From the NCBI GenBank assembly GCA_002280725.1, contig NCEM01000012.1:1-64000 (forward strand): a stretch of DNA of 64,000 nt, read 5' to 3'. This document shows positions 18,776 to 27,170 of this stretch, piece after piece. This stretch comes from Alphaproteobacteria bacterium 32-64-14 (GTDB taxonomy: Bacteria > Pseudomonadota > Alphaproteobacteria > Caulobacterales > Hyphomonadaceae). Positions within the stretch are counted from its first letter, which is position 1; each line of letters opens with the position of its first letter. Below the pieces are notes generated by a model. That model saw nothing but the letters and a program-made list of their open reading frames with translations. It ran no database searches and was not told where the DNA came from. Position numbers and translations under genes: made by a program.

Positions 18776-19690
18776 GTGTTTCCAGCGCTTGTGCTGCTCT
18801 ATGGCGCGATCACGCTTGTGAGCGTGGTGGCGCGCAGGCGGTGGCCGCTGGAATTGCTGCAGCACTTTCGTCCGCAGATGATTGTGGCGGGCGCTGTGGG
18901 CGCGCTGTTCTGCTTCCTGTTCGAGCCGGTGTGGGGATGGGCGCTCGCTGCGGCGGGCCTCGTGCTGATAAATGTGAGCGCCCTGCCCACGCCACGCTGG
19001 ACGCGGCCGGATGCGGCGCTGGCCGGGCAGCCGGGGCTCACCATTGTGTGGGCGAATGTGTGGACGGAGGCCGTGCCGCTGAAGCGCGCGCTCGATTGGG
19101 CGAAGGCGCAGGGCGCGGATATCATCCTGATCGGCGAATACCCGAAGGGCGCATCGCCGGAGGATGATCTGGCGGGGGACTATCCGCATCGCGTGGCAGG
19201 CCCGGCGCAGACGCCCGGGATGGCCTATTCCACGCGCGTTGCCGTGTTCTCGCGCGTGCCCTTGAGCGGCGCGACTATCCATAAAGGGCCCGGGCCGAAC
19301 GAACGGGACTTCGTTGCGGTCGGCGTGGCCTTCGGTGAGCAGGAGCTGAACATCATCGCGGTGCATCCCGTGCCGCCGATGACGGCGAAGCTGACCGATG
19401 AACGCGACAAGCACATCACCCTGCTGGCGCCGTTGGCGCGCGACCTGTTCTTCATCGCGGGCGATTTCAACACGACGCCGTGGACGCCGGTGTTTGCGGA
19501 CATTCCGGGGAAGCGGATCGGGGCTTACCTGTTTGCGCCAACGTGGCTGAGCAAGCTGCCGCTTCTCGGGCTGCCGATCGACCATATGACGGCCTCGCCT
19601 GCGTTGCAGGTGAGCCGGTATGAGGTTGGGCCTAACCTTGGATCGGATCACCGCGCCTTGCTGGCGCGCGTACATGCGCCCGCGGGCTAG
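18776..19690 (+). CDS. Membrane-anchored endonuclease/exonuclease/phosphatase family protein
   Basis: A 304-residue protein with two or three N-terminal membrane segments (ALVLLYGAITLVSVVA; VAGAVGALFCFLF; WALAAAGLVLINV). An EEP-fold domain follows, with WANVWTEAV, GEYPKG, the catalytic AGDFNTTPWTPVF, and GSDHRALLA. This layout matches inner-membrane proteins annotated as endonuclease/exonuclease/phosphatase. The catalytic domain probably faces the periplasm, and the substrate could be a phosphodiester or a lipid. It starts with GTG. Confidence 0.85.
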   Translation: MFPALVLLYGAITLVSVVARRRWPLELLQHFRPQMIVAGAVGALFCFLFEPVWGWALAAAGLVLINVSALPTPRWTRPDAALAGQPGLTIVWANVWTEAVPLKRALDWAKAQGADIILIGEYPKGASPEDDLAGDYPHRVAGPAQTPGMAYSTRVAVFSRVPLSGATIHKGPGPNERDFVAVGVAFGEQELNIIAVHPVPPMTAKLTDERDKHITLLAPLARDLFFIAGDFNTTPWTPVFADIPGKRIGAYLFAPTWLSKLPLLGLPIDHMTASPALQVSRYEVGPNLGSDHRALLARVHAPAG

Positions 19691-19691
19691 G

Positions 19692-20324
19692 TCAGCCGTT
19701 GGCGGTCACAGGCTGGGGCGACGGGCCGCCGCAGGGATGCTGCGGATCGCCTGAGCCGGGACCGAGCACCATGGCCGCGACCACCTCGTCCATCTCTTCC
19801 GCGAAGCCTGCCGGAAACTCGGTGCGGAACTGGCTCCACCAGTGAAGGCCGCCAGCCGTGCAGAGTACCCGCGCCAGGGGCGGCGCGGCCGAGCGGACGA
19901 AGTCGTCCTTGTCGAAGTTGCTGCTCTTGTTGCGGTCCCATATCTGGAAGGTGGCGCGCGCATACTCCGCCATCAGCGCGTTGAAGCGAATCTGATCGGG
20001 CGGATCGAGTTCGGCGCCGTTGAGAGAGGCGCTCCAGAAAGCCGCATGCTCCCGATCACCCGCCATGAACAGGCGGATGGCGGACCAGTGGTCATGCGTC
20101 GCGTTGAGGTCTGCGCGGCGGAGTTGCGTGGTGTTCTGCTGGATCTGGGCTGACAGGAAGAACAGCGAGGCGACCACAAGGATGACGCCCACGATCTCGG
20201 CGACGTGAGCAGAGGCTTGCAGCCAGGTGAGCCATCCAGCTTTCGCAGGCGCTGGCGTCGCGCTTTCGCTGGCGTCCGGGCTGGCAGCCGGCGCGCTGTC
20301 CGTCTTCGCATCCATTGCCGCCAT
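19692..20324 (-). CDS. Single-pass membrane protein, unknown function
   Basis: A 210-residue protein with a low-complexity Ala/Ser/Pro N-terminus and one membrane helix (AEIVGVILVVASLFFLSAQI). A helical region with NTTQLRRADLNATHDHWSA, likely cytoplasmic or periplasmic, follows, and the tail is Pro/Gly-rich. Similar short proteins are common in Hyphomonadaceae-type genomes and have no assigned role. The start at 20324 follows AGGGGACTCAAGG. It is divergent from meaB with a 68-base gap. Confidence 0.75.
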   Translation of the reverse strand: MAAMDAKTDSAPAASPDASESATPAPAKAGWLTWLQASAHVAEIVGVILVVASLFFLSAQIQQNTTQLRRADLNATHDHWSAIRLFMAGDREHAAFWSASLNGAELDPPDQIRFNALMAEYARATFQIWDRNKSSNFDKDDFVRSAAPPLARVLCTAGGLHWWSQFRTEFPAGFAEEMDEVVAAMVLGPGSGDPQHPCGGPSPQPVTANG

Positions 20325-20392
20325 CCTTGAGTCCCCTACCCGCGCAGAGTAGGACACGGCCAGACACATAACCAGTCTGGCGGCGGATTCGC

Positions 20393-21346
20393 TTGAAGCC
20401 TGATCTTTCAACCCGTGCGGGACTTGGCCGCGCCATCACCCTCGTGGAATCGCGCCGTGCGGACCATCAGGCCGAGGCGCGCGAGATGCTGCGCGAGATC
20501 ATGCCGCTGACGGGGAAGGCGCAGCGCATCGGCATCACGGGCGTGCCGGGCGTGGGCAAGTCGACCTTCATCGAGAGTTTCGGGACGCTGCTGACGGGCA
20601 TGGGCCACAAGGTGGCCGTGCTGGCGGTGGACCCGACCTCGCGGCGGTCTGGCGGGTCGATCCTGGGCGACAAGACGCGGATGGCGAAGCTGGCGGCGGA
20701 CGAGCGTGCGTTCATCCGCCCCTCCCCGGCTGGCGAGACGCTGGGCGGGGTCTCCCGCAAGACGCGGGAAACGATGCTGCTGTGCGAGGCGGCGGGCTAC
20801 GACATCATCCTGGTCGAGACGGTGGGCGTCGGCCAATCCGAGACCGTGGTGGCCGACATGGTCGATTTCTTCCTTGTGCTGATGCTGCCCAATGCGGGCG
20901 ACGAGCTGCAGGGCATCAAGAAGGGCGTGCTGGAGGTGGCCGACCTCATTGCGGTCAACAAGGCGGATATCGACGACAAGGCCGCCAAGCGGGCTGCCCG
21001 CGCCTATGAGGTCGCCCTCCACATCATGGAGCAGGCCGACCCGGACTGGGCGCCGCCGGTGCACACCGTGTCGGGCTTTTCGGGCATGGGCCTGCCCGAG
21101 CTATGGACCGCGATCGAGTTGCATCAGCGGAAGACGACCGGGTCCGGCTCCCGCGCCAACCGCCGCGCGGGGCAGCAGGTGCGCTGGCTGGAAGCCTTGA
21201 TCCAGGATGGACTGGCGGAAGGCTTTTCGGCGAATCCTTCGGTCGCAGGCCGGATCGCGGACGTCCGCCGGGCCGTGGCTGAGGCAAAAATCCCGGCATC
21301 GACAGCGGCCGATGAACTGCTGGGACTTTTCTTCAAGCAATCCTGA
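20393..21346 (+). CDS. meaB: Methylmalonyl-CoA mutase-associated GTPase MeaB
   Basis: A P-loop GTPase that protects the mutase and gates adenosylcobalamin loading. The 317-residue product has Walker A GVPGVGKST, the metal/switch segment VAVLAVDPTSRRSGGSILGD, VETVGVGQSE and the base motif NKAD. The only usable start in this frame is a TTG at 20393, because an in-frame stop lies at 20369-20371; translation may therefore be weak. It serves mutA/mutB, which lie upstream on the same strand but separated by other genes. Confidence 0.95.
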   Translation: MKPDLSTRAGLGRAITLVESRRADHQAEAREMLREIMPLTGKAQRIGITGVPGVGKSTFIESFGTLLTGMGHKVAVLAVDPTSRRSGGSILGDKTRMAKLAADERAFIRPSPAGETLGGVSRKTRETMLLCEAAGYDIILVETVGVGQSETVVADMVDFFLVLMLPNAGDELQGIKKGVLEVADLIAVNKADIDDKAAKRAARAYEVALHIMEQADPDWAPPVHTVSGFSGMGLPELWTAIELHQRKTTGSGSRANRRAGQQVRWLEALIQDGLAEGFSANPSVAGRIADVRRAVAEAKIPASTAADELLGLFFKQS

Positions 21347-21459
21347 TCGGCCAGTAATTCCGGCCTGTAATGCCGTTGTCCAATTGCCCCGCCGCGCCGC
21401 TCAGGTAGATAGAGCAAGCTGGATTCGGGAGGCTGCTGGCCAATGACACGGCCGCCGGC

Positions 21460-22623
21460 ATGGCTTTGCCTGCCGCCGCCGACAATTCCGGCAAGCCCAT
21501 GACGTTCGAATGGGGCGTCACCTATGACGAGGTTCCTGCCATTTTTGCGGACGGCGAGTTCACGCCGGAAACGCCGGCCGCGCTGCGCAGCTTTCTCGCC
21601 CGCAACATCAACGCCACGCGGGACCGGATGATCTATCTCAACTCGCTGGGCGGCGACCTCGGCGCGGGGATGGAAGTAGGCAAGATCATCCGGCGGGCGG
21701 AGTTGAACTCCGGTGTGGCGCGCAACACACGCGATGCCGGACAGGCCAACACGATCGATCTCGACCACAACAGCCGCGTCTATCCAGGCCATTGCGTGTC
21801 GGCCTGCTCTCTGGCGTTCCTTGGCGGGGTCAAGCGCGAGGTGAAGCCGGGTTCGATCTATGCGGTTCACCAGGTGAGCATGAACTGCGTCGACAAGGGA
21901 AAGGCGCTGTCGCGCTATCCCTGGGTCGAGCTGCCGAACGTCAACTACTGCCCTGACCTCAACGAGGCGCTGACCATGATGCAGGTCGCGAACGGCGTGG
22001 TGGTGGAATACGTGAAGTCGATGGGCGTCGATCCGGTGTTCCTTGCCGAAATGTCGAAGGCCGAGCCAGATGCGATCAACACGCTGCCGGAAGACAAGCT
22101 ACGCGAATACAAGATCATCTTCGAGTACCGGACCGAGAGCTGGGAATTCAAGACGGACACGCAGGGCCAGCTGTTCCTGCAGTACCTGCAAGGCGACCAG
22201 TGGCGGCAGGACAAGGTAGAGATCTATTGCGACCGCACGGGCGCGCCGCGCCTGTTCCTGTGGCTGGTGCATGACGTGAACCGCGCGGGCGGCGCCATCG
22301 ATGGCGCGCGTATCGTGGAGCTTGCCAACAAGGGCCTGTCAGCGGTGTGGCAGCTGGATGCGCAGACGCCCGACGGATTTGCCGATGTGCGCAACATCGC
22401 GCTGCAGCCCTACGAGATCATCAGCCCGCCCAAGCTGACGGAGCTGGGCAATGTGGCGGTGACGGTCGATCTCTCGCCGCGCTTTCTCGACGTGATGAGC
22501 GGGGCGACGCGCTTCCAGATCCTGACCACTGACCCCGACACCAATGGCCGCGACGGGTTCAACATGATCACCATCAACCTCGATCGCGACAAGCTTTCAG
22601 GTATTGTCCGCTTCTGCAGGTAG
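21460..22623 (+). CDS. ClpP/crotonase-fold periplasmic protein (COG3904-like)
   Basis: A 387-residue protein with a ClpP-like serine-protease-type fold. IYLNSLGGDLGAGMEVGKII is the oxyanion-loop region, and PGHCVSACSLAFLGG carries the likely nucleophile Ser. YAVHQ is followed by a long Cys-containing C-terminal domain ending RFCR. Relatives are exported, but here the start at 21460 gives only MALPAAADNSGK, the tail end of a signal peptide. A stop at 21406-21408 bounds the frame, and a GGGAGG with an ATG at 21443 lies in another frame. The true start is uncertain, or the 5' end is frameshifted. Confidence 0.75.
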   Translation: MALPAAADNSGKPMTFEWGVTYDEVPAIFADGEFTPETPAALRSFLARNINATRDRMIYLNSLGGDLGAGMEVGKIIRRAELNSGVARNTRDAGQANTIDLDHNSRVYPGHCVSACSLAFLGGVKREVKPGSIYAVHQVSMNCVDKGKALSRYPWVELPNVNYCPDLNEALTMMQVANGVVVEYVKSMGVDPVFLAEMSKAEPDAINTLPEDKLREYKIIFEYRTESWEFKTDTQGQLFLQYLQGDQWRQDKVEIYCDRTGAPRLFLWLVHDVNRAGGAIDGARIVELANKGLSAVWQLDAQTPDGFADVRNIALQPYEIISPPKLTELGNVAVTVDLSPRFLDVMSGATRFQILTTDPDTNGRDGFNMITINLDRDKLSGIVRFCR

Positions 22624-22632
22624 GGGCGCGCC

Positions 22633-23037
22633 ATGAGCGAGGGACTGCGCTGGCGGCAGGGCGGATGCCATTGCGGCGCTGTGCGCTTTGAGGTCGAAAC
22701 GCCCGGCGTGATCGAGGTTGAAGACTGCAATTGCAGCATGTGCGCGCGAACAGGCTTCCTGCACATCATCGTGCCGAAATCACGGTTCAGGCTGCTGCAG
22801 GGGCAGGACAAGCTGACCAGCTACACGTTCAACACGGGCGTGGCCCGGCACATGTTCTGCGGCGTGTGTGGCGTGAAGGCGTTCTATGTTCCGCGCTCGA
22901 ACCCGGATGGCTACAGCGTGAACCTGCGCTGCCTTGACGATCCGCGCGGGTTCGACGAGGTGCGCATCGTGAACTTCGACGGGCGCGGCGACTGGGAAGG
23001 ACAAGCGCAAGCGCTGGCTTACAAGTCGAAAGACTAG
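22633..23037 (+). CDS. GFA family zinc protein
   Basis: A 134-residue Gfa-like protein with the zinc pattern GGCHCGAVRFEVE, DCNCSMCARTG and FCGVCGVKAFY. It is closer to the branch with YVPRSNPDGYSVNLRCLD near the end than to the GFA protein at 6359, so the two are not recent duplicates. It lies 9 bases after the ClpP-like gene and is probably co-transcribed with it. Biochemical role unproven. Confidence 0.9.
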   Translation: MSEGLRWRQGGCHCGAVRFEVETPGVIEVEDCNCSMCARTGFLHIIVPKSRFRLLQGQDKLTSYTFNTGVARHMFCGVCGVKAFYVPRSNPDGYSVNLRCLDDPRGFDEVRIVNFDGRGDWEGQAQALAYKSKD

Positions 23038-23043
23038 CAGCCG

Positions 23044-23835
23044 CTAACTGTCCTGCGTCTCCGGCACAGCTTCCGCCTTGACGCCGGATGCCTGCATCAG
23101 CTGTTTCGCCTGTGACACCCAGTGTTCGCGCTCGATGCGGCCACGGAAGGAGATCGCGGTGTTGACCCAGTCGATATTGGCCTGCGTCCACGCGGCGATC
23201 TGATCGTAGTGCCAGATGCCGAGGCTGTTCAGCTTCTGCTCCAGCTTGGGGCCGATGCCCGAGATGCGGCGGAGATCATCAGCGCGGGCATTGCGGGGCG
23301 CGTCCAGGGTATCGGGCTGCTCGCCTTCGGGAGCCTGCGTGCGTTCGGTCTCGCCGCCGGTCGCGGGCGCTGCGGCGCGAATACCGCCCGTGCGCACAAG
23401 CTCTTCTTCGAGATAGCGGATGCGGCCTTCGAGATAGGTGTTGCGCCAGCGCAGGCGCTGGGCCTCGCCCGCGCGGGCTTCGGCGGCGCTGAGCTGCGCG
23501 CTCGACGTTTCAACTTCGGTGAGTTTCGCCTCGAGGAAGCGCACGCGCGTTTCCTGATGGCGGAGGCGCCAGGCCAGCGACCCTTCGGGCAAGGGCAGGT
23601 CTTCGTCACCGGCGCAGGCGATACCGGAGCGCGTGCGAAGATCCTCGACCTCGGCGGTTGCTTTCTGCAGCGCGGCTTCGAGCGTCGACGCCCGGCCACG
23701 CGCCTCCCCCACTTCAGCCACGGTTGGCGGCGGCGGCGGTGGGGGCTTTCGCGATTGCTGGTATCGATAGCCAAACCACCCGGCGGCGCCGCCAGTGGCA
23801 AGCCCGACTACCAGCCAGATAAGGACATCCGCCAT
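23044..23835 (-). CDS. Membrane-anchored coiled-coil protein with helix-hairpin-helix domain
   Basis: A 263-residue protein in three parts: an N-terminal membrane helix (VLIWLVVGLATGGAAGWFGY) with a run of prolines, a predicted coiled coil at roughly residues 45-145, and a C-terminal HhH-like domain. That domain reads DDLRRISGIGPKLEQKLNSL followed by GIWHYDQIAAWTQANIDWVN. The C-terminal domain is a stand-alone module seen in many alphaproteobacterial proteins, often attached to ribosomal L21 or NADH-dehydrogenase-like proteins. It may contact nucleic acid or protein; function unknown. Confidence 0.82.
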   Translation of the reverse strand: MADVLIWLVVGLATGGAAGWFGYRYQQSRKPPPPPPPTVAEVGEARGRASTLEAALQKATAEVEDLRTRSGIACAGDEDLPLPEGSLAWRLRHQETRVRFLEAKLTEVETSSAQLSAAEARAGEAQRLRWRNTYLEGRIRYLEEELVRTGGIRAAAPATGGETERTQAPEGEQPDTLDAPRNARADDLRRISGIGPKLEQKLNSLGIWHYDQIAAWTQANIDWVNTAISFRGRIEREHWVSQAKQLMQASGVKAEAVPETQDS

Positions 23836-24101
23836 AAGCGCGTGCTCCGCTTCTCGAAGCGTTGGTCTGAATTTGGTGTGGGCCCGACCCGTCTGCGCCA
23901 GCCGAAGGGCGCATCCGGTCCCGGTACAAATCCTACAGGAGACTTGTCGTCTGGCGAGCGAAATCGGTGATCGGCATCGCTGTTAACCGTGCCGTGGGCG
24001 GATAAGGCGCGGCCTGGGCGGATCAAGCCGGCATAAGTTGAGATTTTCAAATCGTATCCGAACCATTAGACGTGCGCTTTCATTCCCTGCAGGCTGCCCA
24101 C

Positions 24102-24983
24102 GTGACCAATTCGCCCCACGAACCATCGCGACCGCGCAACGAACACCCCGGCGGGTGGGCGGATGATGTGTTCGAGCACATTTCCTCGACGGCCAATGAC
24201 ACGGTGAAACTCCTGCGCTCGCTGGAGCACAAGAAGGAACGCCGCGAGACCGGGCTGTTCCTGGCGGAGGGCGCGCGGCATGCCGAGGAGGCGCTGGCCA
24301 ATGGCTGGTCGCCTGCCTACGCTTTCGCGAGCCAGGCGGCGCTGGAGCGGCCTCAGACGAAGGACCTGCTCGTGCGCATGAAGCAGGCGGGCGCGCGCGT
24401 GCTGACGGGAACGGAAAAAATTCTCGTCACGCTGTCGCGCAAGGACAATCCGCAAGCGGTGATCTCTGCGTTCAGGCAGCGCGTCACGCCGCTGGTCGAC
24501 CTGCCCGCTTCTGGCGCGCGGCGCTTCGTGGCGCTGTATGAGGTTCGCGATCCGGGCAATCTCGGCACGGTGATCCGCACCGCGGATGCGGCGGGATGCG
24601 ATGGCGTGATCCTGCTCGGCACGACATGCGATCCGTTTTCGGTTGAATCTGTGCGCGCGACCATGGGCTCGCTGTTCGCGATACCGCTCGCGACGGCGTC
24701 GTTCGACGAGTATCGCCAATGGTGCAGCGACAATGGCGTGCGGATCGTTGCGGCGTCTATGCATGGCGATCATGCGCACGACAAGGCGACGTATCCCGAA
24801 CGCTCTTCCATCCTGATGGGCAATGAGCAGGCCGGGCTGCCCGCTGACGTGGAAGGCGCGTGCGATGAGCTGGTGCGCATTCCGATGATGGGCAAGGCGG
24901 ACAGCCTCAACCTCGCGACCGCGGCGAGCGTGATGATCTACGAGGCGTGGCGGGCGCGCGGCTATCCGGGCGCGAACCGATGA
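24102..24983 (+). CDS. TrmH/SpoU-family RNA 2'-O-methyltransferase
   Basis: A SPOUT-class enzyme expected to methylate a ribose in rRNA or tRNA using SAM. It has an N-terminal substrate-binding domain (KLLRSLEHKKERRETGLFLA, then EGARHAEEAL) and the catalytic knot with YEVRDPGNLGTVIRTADAAG, ILMGNEQAGLP and the closing motif ADSLNLATAASVMIYE. Length is 293 residues. The GTG at 24102 has GCAGG 8 bases upstream; a GTG at 24072 is also possible. Its stop overlaps the next gene's start (ATGA), indicating a two-gene RNA-modification operon. Confidence 0.9.
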   Translation: MTNSPHEPSRPRNEHPGGWADDVFEHISSTANDTVKLLRSLEHKKERRETGLFLAEGARHAEEALANGWSPAYAFASQAALERPQTKDLLVRMKQAGARVLTGTEKILVTLSRKDNPQAVISAFRQRVTPLVDLPASGARRFVALYEVRDPGNLGTVIRTADAAGCDGVILLGTTCDPFSVESVRATMGSLFAIPLATASFDEYRQWCSDNGVRIVAASMHGDHAHDKATYPERSSILMGNEQAGLPADVEGACDELVRIPMMGKADSLNLATAASVMIYEAWRARGYPGANR

Positions 24984-25867
24984 GCGCGTCTGATTTCCAG
25001 CTGCTCGTCAGCGATGACTGGGGCGATTATCAGCTTCTGGATTCAGGCGACCTGCGCAAGCTGGAGCGGTTCGGCAAGGTGCGCGTGAACCGGCCCGATC
25101 CGCAGGCTTTCTGGAAACCCAAGGCGCCGGTGGACAGCTGGAAGGCCGATGCAGTTTTCTCGGCCAAGACAGACGATGATGATCGCGGCGCGTGGACGTT
25201 CATCGGCAAGCAGCCGCCCGAAGACTGGCCGATTGCGTGGAACGGGCTGAAGCTGAATGCGCGGCTGGCCGCCTTCCGCCACATGGGCGTGTTTCCCGAG
25301 CATTCGGTGCACTGGCGGTGGGCGATGGAGCAGGTGCAGGCGGCGAAGCGGCCGATCAAGGCGCTGAACCTGTTCGGATACACCGGCGTGATGTCGCTGG
25401 CGCTGGCCAAGGCGGGGGCGGAAGTGGTGCACCTCGACGCCTCGCCGAAGTCGATTGCGCAGGGCAAGGAGAATGCTGGGCTATCCGGTCTCGACGGCGC
25501 GCCGATCCGGTGGATCACGGATGACGCCATGAAGTTCGTCGAGCGCGAGCTGCGGCGTGGATCGAAGTACGACGTTGTCGTGCTGGATCCGCCGAAGTTC
25601 GGGCGCGGGCCGAAGAACGAGACGTGGCAGTTCGAGACGGATTTTCCGAAACTGCTGGATCACACGCGGACGCTGCTGAGCGACAACCCGCTGTTCGTCA
25701 TCGCGACCGTCTATGCCGTGCGCCTGTCGTACGTAGCTGTCGGACAGGCTGTCGCCGGCGCCATGAAGGGCGGCAAGGTGACTGCGGGCGAGATGGCGAT
25801 CCGCGAGAGTGCGGGGCGGGACGTTGTGCTGCCCACCGGGCTCTTTGCGCGCTGGACGCCGAGCTAG
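24980..25867 (+). CDS. RlmI-like class I SAM-dependent methyltransferase
   Basis: A 295-residue Rossmann methyltransferase. It has the SAM loop ALNLFGYTGVMSLALAKAGA, the acidic strand end VVHLDASPKSI, and the catalytic DPPKFGRGP, which resembles the NPPY/DPPxF motif of rRNA cytosine methyltransferases such as RlmI. No N-terminal PUA domain is present. Its start overlaps the TrmH-type gene by four bases, so both are made together. An rRNA base is the likeliest substrate; the exact position cannot be told. Confidence 0.88.
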   Translation: MSASDFQLLVSDDWGDYQLLDSGDLRKLERFGKVRVNRPDPQAFWKPKAPVDSWKADAVFSAKTDDDDRGAWTFIGKQPPEDWPIAWNGLKLNARLAAFRHMGVFPEHSVHWRWAMEQVQAAKRPIKALNLFGYTGVMSLALAKAGAEVVHLDASPKSIAQGKENAGLSGLDGAPIRWITDDAMKFVERELRRGSKYDVVVLDPPKFGRGPKNETWQFETDFPKLLDHTRTLLSDNPLFVIATVYAVRLSYVAVGQAVAGAMKGGKVTAGEMAIRESAGRDVVLPTGLFARWTPS

Positions 25868-25868
25868 G

Positions 25869-26312
25869 CTATGCCTGCTCTTTCGGTTTGCGGTTCACGC
25901 GGGTGATCACGGAGGTGAAGCTCAGCGCCGGGCGGCCGTTGGCCGTGATCAGGCCGCGCACATAGATGAGACGGCCGCCTGCGCGGGTGACCTCGCCCGT
26001 CGCCTCCAGCGTCTCGCCCACCTGGGCCGAGGACAGGAAATCGCCCGACAGGTTTACGGTGACGGCGGGGCCGCCCTGGGTCACGTCCTCGCAGATCGCG
26101 AAGCAGGAATAATCCGCGAAGGTGAGAAAGCAGCCGCCATGCATGAAGCCGCCCCCATTCATGTGGCGTGGCTCGGCGACGAACCGGCAGACCACCCGGC
26201 CGTCCGTGTCCTTGCGATAGTAGAAAGGCCCTACCCCGCTCTCGAACGTGTCGTGCGGCCAGGTACGCCAGCCTGCCCAGGGGCCGGTTTCGATAGCGAT
26301 GGATGACGACAT
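25869..26312 (-). CDS. PaaI-type hotdog thioesterase
   Basis: A 147-residue hotdog-fold protein of the PaaI/acyl-CoA thioesterase group. It has HMNGGGFMHGGCFLTFADYS, with the catalytic helix motif HGG, followed by AVTVNLSGDFLSSAQVGE. It probably hydrolyses an acyl- or aryl-CoA. It converges with the methyltransferase gene with one base between stops and is followed on the other side by tRNA-Trp, which is on the opposite strand. Confidence 0.88.
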   Translation of the reverse strand: MSSSIAIETGPWAGWRTWPHDTFESGVGPFYYRKDTDGRVVCRFVAEPRHMNGGGFMHGGCFLTFADYSCFAICEDVTQGGPAVTVNLSGDFLSSAQVGETLEATGEVTRAGGRLIYVRGLITANGRPALSFTSVITRVNRKPKEQA

Positions 26313-26423
26313 TAACGGCTTCCGGGAGGGTGGTTTTCCCTGTCCCTAGCGGCCAATTTGGCCCCTGTCATGCCCCGCCTTGAACTCGCCCAAGAGATCG
26401 CGTATTGCCTCCGCCTCGACTAC

Positions 26424-26499
26424 AGGGGTGTAGCTCAGCTGGTAGAGTGCCGGTCTCCAAAACCGGATGTCGCAGGTTCGATCCCTGTCGCCCCTGCCA
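26424..26499 (+). tRNA. tRNA-Trp (anticodon CCA)
   Basis: A 76-base cloverleaf. The acceptor stem AGGGGTG pairs with CGCCCCT (one G-U), the D arm is GCTCAGCTGGTAGAGT, and the anticodon stem is CCGGT/ACCGG with loop CTCCAAA and anticodon CCA at 26457-26459. The T arm is GCAGGTTCGATCCCTGT. Discriminator G and an encoded CCA follow. It stands alone here; the secE-nusG genes that often follow tRNA-Trp are absent. A small hairpin GCCAG-tcttt-CTGGC overlaps the 3' end. Confidence 0.97.
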
Positions 26500-26528
26500 G
26501 TCTTTCTGGCGCGTCGATTTGCTGAAGA

Positions 26529-27146
26529 CTACAGAGCCAGACCCGGCCGTGGGCTCACCCGCTCGCGCCAGGCGTTGATGTTGGCATGTTCTTCCCACGG
26601 CTTGAACTTCACCAGCTTGCCGAAGCCCATCGAGACGTGGAGCGTGATGTCAGCGATGGTGAAGCGGTCGCCGGCGACGTAGGGCGCTTCGCCCAGGCGC
26701 CGGTCGAAGAATTTTGCCACCTTCTTCGCCCGCTCTGAGGAGATGGCCGCCCATTCCGGGTTCTGCGGCTTTTCCAGTTCGGCCATGGCGGGGTGCGAAT
26801 TGCGGAACCACCCGGCGATCTGCATGAAATAGGTCAGCTCGACGCGGCGATCCCACATCTCGATCCTGGCGCGCTCGAGTGGGTCGACGCCCATCAGGTT
26901 GGGCTCGGGGTGCAGCGCTTCGAGATAGCCGCAGATGGCGCGGCTTTCCGTGAGGCCCGAGCCATCCTCAAGCTGAAGCACGGGCACATGACCCATCGGG
27001 CTGATCGCGCGATAGGCGGGCTCGCGATGCTCGAGCTTCATGATGTTGATCTCGGTCTTGGGAAAATTCTCCCACAGACCCTTCTCCTGCAGGAAGTAAC
27101 GCACACGATCCGGATTGGGCGCCATGCGCGAGTAGTAGAGGTTCAT
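26529..27146 (-). CDS. Glutathione S-transferase family protein
   Basis: A 205-residue GST with an N-terminal thioredoxin-like domain (MNLYYSRMAPNPDRVRYFLQ, the cis-Pro region MGHVPVLQLEDG and glutathione-site LTESRAICGYLE). An all-helical C-terminal domain follows, with VAGDRFTIADITLHVSMGFG. The early Ser/Arg after LYYS suggests a Ser-type active site, but class assignment is uncertain. A second GST is encoded at 53833-54459. Confidence 0.92.
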   Translation of the reverse strand: MNLYYSRMAPNPDRVRYFLQEKGLWENFPKTEINIMKLEHREPAYRAISPMGHVPVLQLEDGSGLTESRAICGYLEALHPEPNLMGVDPLERARIEMWDRRVELTYFMQIAGWFRNSHPAMAELEKPQNPEWAAISSERAKKVAKFFDRRLGEAPYVAGDRFTIADITLHVSMGFGKLVKFKPWEEHANINAWRERVSPRPGLAL

Positions 27147-27170
27147 GAGAGTCTCCCAGCAATGATCAGG

